Position numbers and translations under genes: made by a program
Source of the DNA: an uncultured bacterium
GTDB lineage: Bacteria > Patescibacteriota > Minisyncoccia > Phycocordibacterales > GWA1-40-21
Assembly (NCBI GenBank): GCA_903868205.1
Contig: CAIPUJ010000070.1
Location: 1 to 17,296, forward strand
Reading direction: 5' to 3'
Length of the DNA: 17,296 bases
Shown here: positions 12,772 to 17,296 of the stretch, one piece after another
Layout of the letters: the number at the start of each line of letters is the position of its first letter
Numbering within the stretch: position 1 is the first letter of the stretch
The notes under the pieces: model-generated
The model's database searches: none
What the model was told of the DNA's origin: nothing
The model's input: the letters and a program-made list of their open reading frames with translations, nothing else

Positions 12772-12849
12772 GTGGCGGAGCGGTCAATCGCATCACACTG
12801 TAAATGTGACGCCCTATGGGCTACGTAGGTTCAAATCCTACCCTACGCA
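12766..12849 (+). tRNA. tRNA-Tyr (anticodon GUA)
   Basis: An 84-base class II tRNA. The acceptor pairs GCGTAGG with CCTACGC. The anticodon arm is TCACA-CTGTAAA-TGTGA (anticodon GTA). There is a long variable arm with GCCC-TAT-GGGC. The T-arm is GTAGG-TTCAAAT-CCTAC. The discriminator is A. CCA is not encoded. It overlaps the stop of the HTH gene at its 5' end and the last codons of the recombinase at its 3' end, and serves as the junction of the integrated element. Confidence 0.96.
12838..12849. other. Likely attachment-site region: tRNA-Tyr 3' end shared with the recombinase gene
   Basis: The last three codons and the stop of the serine recombinase (complement strand) are the tRNA-Tyr T-stem, acceptor and discriminator bases. 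The element therefore starts at, or inside, the tRNA 3' end. The partner copy expected at the other end of the element is beyond the window, so the exact core cannot be set. Confidence 0.5.
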
Positions 12850-14439
12850 CAGGTCAGTACGAATGGAGGCGAAAGCCTCCTTTTGTCGTTGTGGGTCAAC
12901 GATTTTTTCCAGTTCCAACCCTTTGATTTTAGGCAGTAGTCGTTTCTCACCATCTTTGAGTACAGTAAACCAAGAACGTAGATCTATAAAGAGTTTTTTG
13001 GCATTAAGTGTATGGTTCCAACCTAAACTACTTAGTATCTCTCTTTGAAGTTGAGTTTCTCCATGTTTAATGGCTTCTACCGCTAAGGCAGAAAAATGTA
13101 AAACATTCTCTGTAAGCTGTGTCCAGTTTCTAGCTCTCATTTCTGTCTCACCAAGTTTATTTTTTTCTTTTATTAAAGATTCTTCAAATTCTTTTTTTTG
13201 AAGATTGTATTGCTCTCTTGTAATAGTTCCGTCCAAAAGGAAAGTTAAAGCTCTATCTAATTTCTTTTGTGTTTCTTCAACATTTCTTTGTTGTGTTTCA
13301 AAAATCTGTTGTCTTTTACCTATTTCAAGACCATGCATTTCTTTCAGAGTTTCTATTCCTAATTTATAAAATTCCGGGTCAATTAAATTACTCTCAACTA
13401 TTTCATTAATATTGTTTTCTAAATCAGTAAGCGTAATAGGCCTTGCCTTGCAATTAATATATTTTTTTCTTTTTGTACAATGATAGTAGATATAAGTTTC
13501 TATATCTCCAGTTGTTTTATTAAGTTTAAGTTTTTTTGAGGCTGTGATGCTAGCACCACACTCTGAACATTTCATTATTCCTGTAAAAGGAAAATTATTG
13601 AATTGTGTTTTGGGTTTACCTTTCTTACCCAACAAGACTTGCACACGATCAAACTCATCCATATTTATCATTGGAATATGCTTACCTAAATATGTTTTAC
13701 CAGAATAGTGAAAATATCCAGCATAAAAATCATTAGTAAATATGGTATACATAAAACTTCTAGAAAATGGTTTGCCACCGAGTCTCCTTCTTTTGGGTGT
13801 ACGTAAACCCCAGTCATCCGTGGCTATTTTAAGTATTTGTGGAGGAGAATAAGTACCAGTAAGCATTAGGTCCCACATTTTTCTGACAATTTTAAATCTC
13901 TCTTCATCTACCAGAATAGTCTCTGATCCTTTCTCGTGACTTTTAGAGTTTAAATATCCAACTGGTGGAATATTTGGAAACCATCCTTTTTCTGCTTTTG
14001 ATATCAAACCTCTTCTAACGTTTTTTGATAGGTCTCGAATATATTGGTTTGCCATTCCATTTTCCACAGACATAATTAAAGCGTTATCTTCTGGCAGATA
14101 GTTTTTTTCAGCAGTCTTAACACACAAAAGTTTTTCCTTTTGAAGAAAATATTGAATGGTTGCACTATCAATTGGATTTCTAGAAAGTCGGTCCATCTTC
14201 CACGTGAGAATACCATTTATTTTACCTTGCTCAATGAGCCCTATCAGCTCAGTAAATCCATCACGCTTGTGGGGTTCTTTTGCTGATTTTGATTCCTTTA
14301 TTATTTTCACAACATTTAAACCTTCTTTCTCTGCTGTTTCTTTTTGATAATTAATTTGGTCATCAATAGATTGAATCTGTCTGTCTTCCGATTCTGTAGA
14401 TTTTCGGGCATATATAGCCCATGTAATTTTATTTTCCAT
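12838..14439 (-). CDS. Large serine recombinase (integrase)
   Basis: A 533-residue site-specific recombinase that would integrate or excise the element. The resolvase-type catalytic domain covers 1-150, with the nucleophile S14 in YARKSTE, Arg12, and R84/R87 in WKMDRLSRN. The recombinase domain follows (about 155-285), then a zinc ribbon with C291, C294, C321 and C330, and a coiled-coil region (about 370-440). An upstream in-frame ATG at 14502 would add 21 residues encoded by the leader palindromes. I choose the ATG at 14437-14439 because GGAGG lies 8 bases before it and the catalytic domain starts at once. The last codons, RTDLCVG, run into tRNA-Tyr, and the stop TAG lies in its T-stem. The leader carries complex complementary segments. 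Recombinases of this type are usually phage or integrative-element integrases. Confidence 0.93.
   Translation of the reverse strand: MENKITWAIYARKSTESEDRQIQSIDDQINYQKETAEKEGLNVVKIIKESKSAKEPHKRDGFTELIGLIEQGKINGILTWKMDRLSRNPIDSATIQYFLQKEKLLCVKTAEKNYLPEDNALIMSVENGMANQYIRDLSKNVRRGLISKAEKGWFPNIPPVGYLNSKSHEKGSETILVDEERFKIVRKMWDLMLTGTYSPPQILKIATDDWGLRTPKRRRLGGKPFSRSFMYTIFTNDFYAGYFHYSGKTYLGKHIPMINMDEFDRVQVLLGKKGKPKTQFNNFPFTGIMKCSECGASITASKKLKLNKTTGDIETYIYYHCTKRKKYINCKARPITLTDLENNINEIVESNLIDPEFYKLGIETLKEMHGLEIGKRQQIFETQQRNVEETQKKLDRALTFLLDGTITREQYNLQKKEFEESLIKEKNKLGETEMRARNWTQLTENVLHFSALAVEAIKHGETQLQREILSSLGWNHTLNAKKLFIDLRSWFTVLKDGEKRLLPKIKGLELEKIVDPQRQKEAFASIRTDLCVG
12865..12884 (+). terminator. Terminator of tRNA-Tyr, embedded in the recombinase gene
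   Basis: GGAGGC-GAAA-GCCTCC followed by TTTT, a compact GNRA-loop hairpin 16 bases after the tRNA discriminator. It lies inside the recombinase coding sequence (codons for KEAFAS), so the element seems to supply the terminator for the tRNA it entered. Confidence 0.75.
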
Positions 14440-14450
14440 ATATTTTGCCT

Positions 14451-14561
14451 CCAAAAAAGAGGTAATAGTTAAGACCTTGTAATTGCTAAACCACAAGACC
14501 ACTATTACCTCTTTTTTGGGTACAAAAAATTATGGTCTTAATTATATCTTGTGGTTTAGCT
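14451..14561 (-). promoter_or_regulatory. Structured leader of the recombinase gene
   Basis: Three segment pairs, read on the complement strand in the order a, b, c, a', b', c': a 14547-14560 with a' 14485-14498 (14 bp, GCTAAACCACAAGA); b 14534-14541 with b' 14469-14476 (8 bp, TTAAGACC); c 14501-14519 with c' 14451-14469 (19 bp, perfect). The pairs cross, so they form either competing structures or a pseudoknot. c' includes the first GG of the GGAGG Shine-Dalgarno at 14448-14452, so the c-c' hairpin would mask the ribosome site. A control switch for integrase expression is inferred. Confidence 0.6.
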
Positions 14562-14596
14562 TATATATTATATCACTTTTTCTGTCAAAAAAACAA
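14560..14596 (-). promoter_or_regulatory. Promoter(s) of the recombinase gene
   Basis: Two overlapping candidates on the complement strand: TTGTTT (14591-14596), 17 bases, TATAAT (14568-14573), which would start RNA near 14561 at leader segment a; and TTGACA (14583-14588), 17 bases, TATAAG (14560-14565), starting near 14553. Both lie between the primase stop and the leader. Confidence 0.5.
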
Positions 14597-14624
14597 TTCG
14601 TTTTTACCCCATGCCCCCCATACA

Positions 14625-16754
14625 CTATATATTTTTTGTGTTATAACTTTCAACTTCTATCTCAAGAGGTATAACGAGCATCTCCCTTCCATCTGACAAG
14701 CTTTTTTCTTGAGCTATAAGACCAGCTTGTTCAAGTTGGGGTAATATATTTTGTCTTAAGTATAATGAACTTAGTGGTCTCCCATATATTATATAATGCT
14801 TATTAAGAATTTCTCTTCTTGAAATCCCTGTTTTTCTTTCTTCCTTTTTATCATCAGGAGAAGAGAAATCTCCAAAATCATTCTTTCCTGATTCATTCCA
14901 TATAGTGAGTATTATCTTAGTGTATATCTCAAAAATATATGGGGCTAAACCGTAATCTTGTCCGTAAGATATCTGACTCCATAACGCAAAGGCATTTTTT
15001 ATATCATCCTCTGTAGCCCAAAGATAACCACTATCTCTTTTTCTAAACCATAAATTTAAAAGCGCAAAACTTTTGATTAAATATATTATTTTTTTGATAT
15101 CTCTTTGTTGTCTCGGTTTTACACTTTTGTGGTCTTTAATAAACATCTCTTCTATTAAGTCTGGATTTTCAATTTTTACATCAAAAATATTTTCTTGTTT
15201 TATTGCCCTTATCCTTTCCATCAACAGGATCCTTTCTGGGTTACTATTAACTTCAAACATAAACTTTTCCTGGTCTGATTCCTTTGATATAACCTGCTGA
15301 ATACCTTGTACTATTTTATCGTGCTCAATAGATGGACTTAACATGATGAAGCGAGTACTTTCTTGTTCATCAACCCTTAAACCAGCACTACAAAAATATA
15401 CGCTAGGGAAACCAATAATTATTACTGTCTTTGTTTTATTACCTCCTTTTTGGTTTTTATCTGTAATTTTTAAATGCGTTTCTTTTTCATCGTGAGATAG
15501 TATTGGCCTTAATCTTGAAATTAATGATGTATCTGGCATGTCTGTAAAACAAAGTATTTTTTTAGAAAGATCTACTATTAACAAATCTCTTTCTTTGTCA
15601 TAAGACCCATTTTCATGAAAAAAAGCTGTTGGTGAGCAGTAAGCTAGTGTAATAACATCTTCTTTGGGAAATAACCTAATTACTGATAGTGGAATATGGC
15701 TTTTACCGGTAGAGCTTGGTGCATTAAAAAACACGTTCATTTGAGATTCTTCGGTATAGGTATTAAGCATTGATAAAAAGGTAATCGATTTATTAGCATC
15801 ATCTTTTTTAATAACTGAATCTAGGATTTTACACACATCATCAATACTCATTTCTTTAAATTTAGAGGTATCAATTTTTTCTGGAAATGATCTAGAGTAT
15901 TTCGTAAATAAGTCTTCTATCGGTAACTTTAATTTAACAACATAATCTCCAACGTCTCCTTTTTCACCCACTTCTTCTGGTAGTGTAATAATATTTATCT
16001 TACTACAGCCGTTTTTAAGTAGAAGATTTGCCATCTTTAATGCTCCAGTTTTGCCAGCGTTATCATTATCATAACAGATGAAATATTCAATTTCTTTTTT
16101 GAAGTGTTCTGCCCAATCCTCTTTAGCGGTATTTGCTCCATGAGTATTTGTAATACAAGGGAAACCTTTTGACTTTAGTAAGAGGGCATCCATTTCTCCC
16201 TCGCAAATAATTAATTTATCTTTAGCAAATCGTAAACTATCCCAGTCATAAATTTGAGCTTTTATACCGCTTGGCCATGTTGTCTTTTCATCACCACTTT
16301 TTGGGTCTTGGCGTAGCTTAAAAAATGAGTAATTTCCGTCTATATCTGTGATAGGTATAGTTATCCAGTCTTTACCATAAAAAGAGCCGTAACCAAGCCT
16401 GTGTGAGCCTATAACCTCATCTGTAAGCCCTCTAGTGTATAAGTAACTTATTATCTCTGGTGTAAGTGATTCCTGACACTTTTTAACGATTTTAATCATA
16501 TTGCTCTTTAAAATCTTTTTTGATTCTGATGGAAGATCGTTATCTCCAAAAAACTTTTTAAGAGTGATTATGTTGCCACTAGTATTACATTTTTTACAAT
16601 TGTACTGCCCGGTCTCTAAACTAAAATATAGGTGCCCCTCATTGTCCTTGTTGTTTGAATCACAATCTGAAAAAAGACATCTTGTAATAATTTCTCTGTT
16701 TGAAATGTAGAAAGTAATTCCTTTTTTTGTTAAATATTGTTCTATTTGAGTCAT
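14625..16754 (-). CDS. Primase-helicase of the mobile element (CHC2 zinc, TOPRIM, P-loop)
   Basis: A 709-residue replication protein. Order: a CHC2-type zinc finger (C26, C31, H41, C53, C56); a DnaG/gp4-like primase region with a TOPRIM fold, E185 in CEGEMDAL and D229/D231 in CYDNDNAG, the metal-binding acidic set; then an ATPase with Walker A APSSTGKS (345-352), an acidic strand ILCFTDMPD (400-408) and STRF (467-470). After about 530 there is a helical and winged-helix-like tail that may bind the origin. Phage and plasmid primase-helicases have this plan; such proteins prime and unwind the element's DNA. The motor class (SF3/DUF3987-like versus other) is not settled. The ATG at 16752-16754 comes one base after the stop of the small upstream gene, so translation is probably coupled. 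It precedes the recombinase. Confidence 0.85.
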   Translation of the reverse strand: MTQIEQYLTKKGITFYISNREIITRCLFSDCDSNNKDNEGHLYFSLETGQYNCKKCNTSGNIITLKKFFGDNDLPSESKKILKSNMIKIVKKCQESLTPEIISYLYTRGLTDEVIGSHRLGYGSFYGKDWITIPITDIDGNYSFFKLRQDPKSGDEKTTWPSGIKAQIYDWDSLRFAKDKLIICEGEMDALLLKSKGFPCITNTHGANTAKEDWAEHFKKEIEYFICYDNDNAGKTGALKMANLLLKNGCSKINIITLPEEVGEKGDVGDYVVKLKLPIEDLFTKYSRSFPEKIDTSKFKEMSIDDVCKILDSVIKKDDANKSITFLSMLNTYTEESQMNVFFNAPSSTGKSHIPLSVIRLFPKEDVITLAYCSPTAFFHENGSYDKERDLLIVDLSKKILCFTDMPDTSLISRLRPILSHDEKETHLKITDKNQKGGNKTKTVIIIGFPSVYFCSAGLRVDEQESTRFIMLSPSIEHDKIVQGIQQVISKESDQEKFMFEVNSNPERILLMERIRAIKQENIFDVKIENPDLIEEMFIKDHKSVKPRQQRDIKKIIYLIKSFALLNLWFRKRDSGYLWATEDDIKNAFALWSQISYGQDYGLAPYIFEIYTKIILTIWNESGKNDFGDFSSPDDKKEERKTGISRREILNKHYIIYGRPLSSLYLRQNILPQLEQAGLIAQEKSLSDGREMLVIPLEIEVESYNTKNI

Positions 16755-16755
16755 G

Positions 16756-16911
16756 TTATTTATTATCTTTATTAACGTATTTATAAACCGCTTCTAATAG
16801 GCAGACAAGCGAAGTAAGCTCGTCTCTTGCACGAGCCTTATCAATACTCTTTCTGTATTTTTTTAAATACAGAGTCATATATTGTTCGACTTTTATTTCG
16901 CTTATCTCCAT
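16756..16911 (-). CDS. Small helical protein, 51 aa, coupled to the primase-helicase
   Basis: The frame starts at the ATG at 16909-16911, the first possible start after an in-frame stop, and ends with TAA at 16756-16758, one base before the primase ATG. The product begins MEISEIKVEQYMTLYLKKYR and ends AVYKYVNKDNK; it is charged, probably two helices, with no membrane segment. The tight spacing and the lack of a separate Shine-Dalgarno for the primase argue that it is translated. An alternative start is the Met at residue 12. I do not recognise it; small DNA-binding or regulatory proteins often sit here in phage replication modules. Confidence 0.55.
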   Translation of the reverse strand: MEISEIKVEQYMTLYLKKYRKSIDKARARDELTSLVCLLEAVYKYVNKDNK

Positions 16912-16969
16912 CCATCAATTAAACTGCGTGCTGACGTTTCCTAGCGATACCCTTTAAGTAATTTGCAAA

Positions 16970-16997
16970 ACAAAAATCCCATATGGTTTATGGGATT
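16970..16997 (-). terminator. Intrinsic terminator after the winged-helix-like gene
   Basis: AATCCCATA (16975-16983) and TATGGGATT (16989-16997) pair perfectly over 9 bp with a 5-base loop. On the complement strand TTTTTGTTTTGC overlaps and follows the stem as a U-tract, and on the plus strand AAAAAAATC follows. It lies about 30 bases after the stop of the edge gene. Confidence 0.65.
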
Positions 16998-17014
16998 AAA
17001 AAAATCTTTAGAAC

Positions 17015-17023
17015 TTATCCACA
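17015..17023 (+). other. Perfect DnaA-box match
   Basis: TTATCCACA matches the strict DnaA-box consensus TTATNCACA. It lies in the short gap between the edge gene and the terminator, upstream of the replication genes. Only this one clear box was seen, so an origin is not established. Confidence 0.3.
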
Positions 17024-17029
17024 GGGTAC

Positions 17030-17293
17030 CTAGGGGGTATCTTTAAAAAAGATACTTATTTTCTTCCCAATTCTGTAGCCATCAGGTTGTTTGGCCTCAA
17101 TAAATTTATCACCCGTTATGTTTTTAAAAGTTTTTTCAACTTTATCTCTAATTGCATGAATTCCCTCACGACATTTTTGTTTATTTTTATATCCACCGTC
17201 CTGAGTAATTTTATCTGTAGATATATAGAATTCATCATCTATATTTTTTTCTTCTATAAGAAGGACCATAATTCTAAATCTACCGTCATTCAT
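17030..17293 (-). CDS. Winged-helix-like protein, possibly partial
   Basis: At least 87 residues; the frame is open to the window edge, so the true start may lie beyond it and this may be only the C-terminal part. The sequence RFRIMVLLIEEKNIDDEFYI, then GYKNKQKCREGIHAIRDKVEKTF, then FIEAKQPDGYRIGKKISIFF resembles the C-terminal winged helix of OmpR/PhoB-type regulators (helix with R-x-K, then a GYR hairpin), but the match is loose. No receiver domain can be seen. The ATG at 17291-17293 is the last in-frame Met inside the window. GTATCTTT and AAAGATAC (17037-17055) form a hairpin over its last codons. A regulator for the element is a plausible guess. Confidence 0.45.
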   Translation of the reverse strand: MNDGRFRIMVLLIEEKNIDDEFYISTDKITQDGGYKNKQKCREGIHAIRDKVEKTFKNITGDKFIEAKQPDGYRIGKKISIFFKDTP

Positions 17294-17296
17294 AGC

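Larger units (their letters stand above)
12838..17296. mobile_element. Integrated mobile element at tRNA-Tyr (left part)
   Basis: A recombinase pointing at and ending in tRNA-Tyr, followed by a primase-helicase, a coupled small gene and a winged-helix-like gene, all on the complement strand. These are typical of the integration and replication end of a phage, plasmid-like or integrative element. No structural, conjugation or resistance genes are in view. The right boundary and second tRNA fragment are outside the window. Confidence 0.75.

Noticed and set aside
12764..13048. 94-codon plus-strand frame starting at tRNA-Tyr
   Set aside because: It is the tRNA followed by the antisense of the recombinase; no independent support.

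Overview
The window looks like a chromosomal segment of an AT-rich Candidate Phyla Radiation bacterium (Patescibacteria, probably Parcubacteria-like), using the standard code with TGA as stop. Reasons: low G+C, a short IF-2, a DUF4446 protein, tRNA genes without encoded CCA, and several genes whose TATAAT-like -10 box lies only 5-11 bases before the ATG with no Shine-Dalgarno. The lineage is inferred from style, not from a search.

Layout. 46-1111 (+): an unknown protein overlapping a NUDT15-like Nudix hydrolase. 1112-1987 (-): an unknown coiled-coil protein with C-terminal membrane segments. 2050-2635 (-): tRNA-Cys and tRNA-Leu, each followed by a hairpin-rich noncoding element that contains an inverted copy of that tRNA's own 3' end and is bounded by a second forward copy (clear for Cys, short for Leu). 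2648-4648 (-): infB then rbfA, with a 91-bp MITE-like element between them flanked by an 8-bp direct repeat. 4891-5358 (-): DUF4446 protein. 5436-10364 (+): cysteine desulfurase carrying in-frame palindromes, a membrane-anchored HtrA-like pseudoprotease, and a large Hsp100 with a ClpB-type middle domain plus a ClpC-like IGF motif. 10405-11996 (-): a G+C-richer patch with an FGGY sugar kinase and a 38-residue basic protein, both with good Shine-Dalgarno sites and strong terminators, probably acquired. 12145-12771 (+): an HTH protein whose stop codon lies inside tRNA-Tyr.

From 12838 to the right edge is an integrated mobile element joined to tRNA-Tyr. Its large serine recombinase ends inside the tRNA 3' end. 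Upstream are an elaborate leader with three interleaved complementary pairs, a CHC2-TOPRIM-P-loop primase-helicase, a translationally coupled 51-residue protein, a terminator, a perfect DnaA-box match and a winged-helix-like gene cut by the window edge. The far attachment site is not in the window.

The most unusual content is the tRNA-linked noncoding elements at 2050-2582. They share a two-hairpin module in three copies, with compensatory base changes between copies, which suggests selection on RNA or single-stranded DNA structure. They resemble a family of tiny elements targeting tRNA 3' ends; no match to a named family is recognised here.
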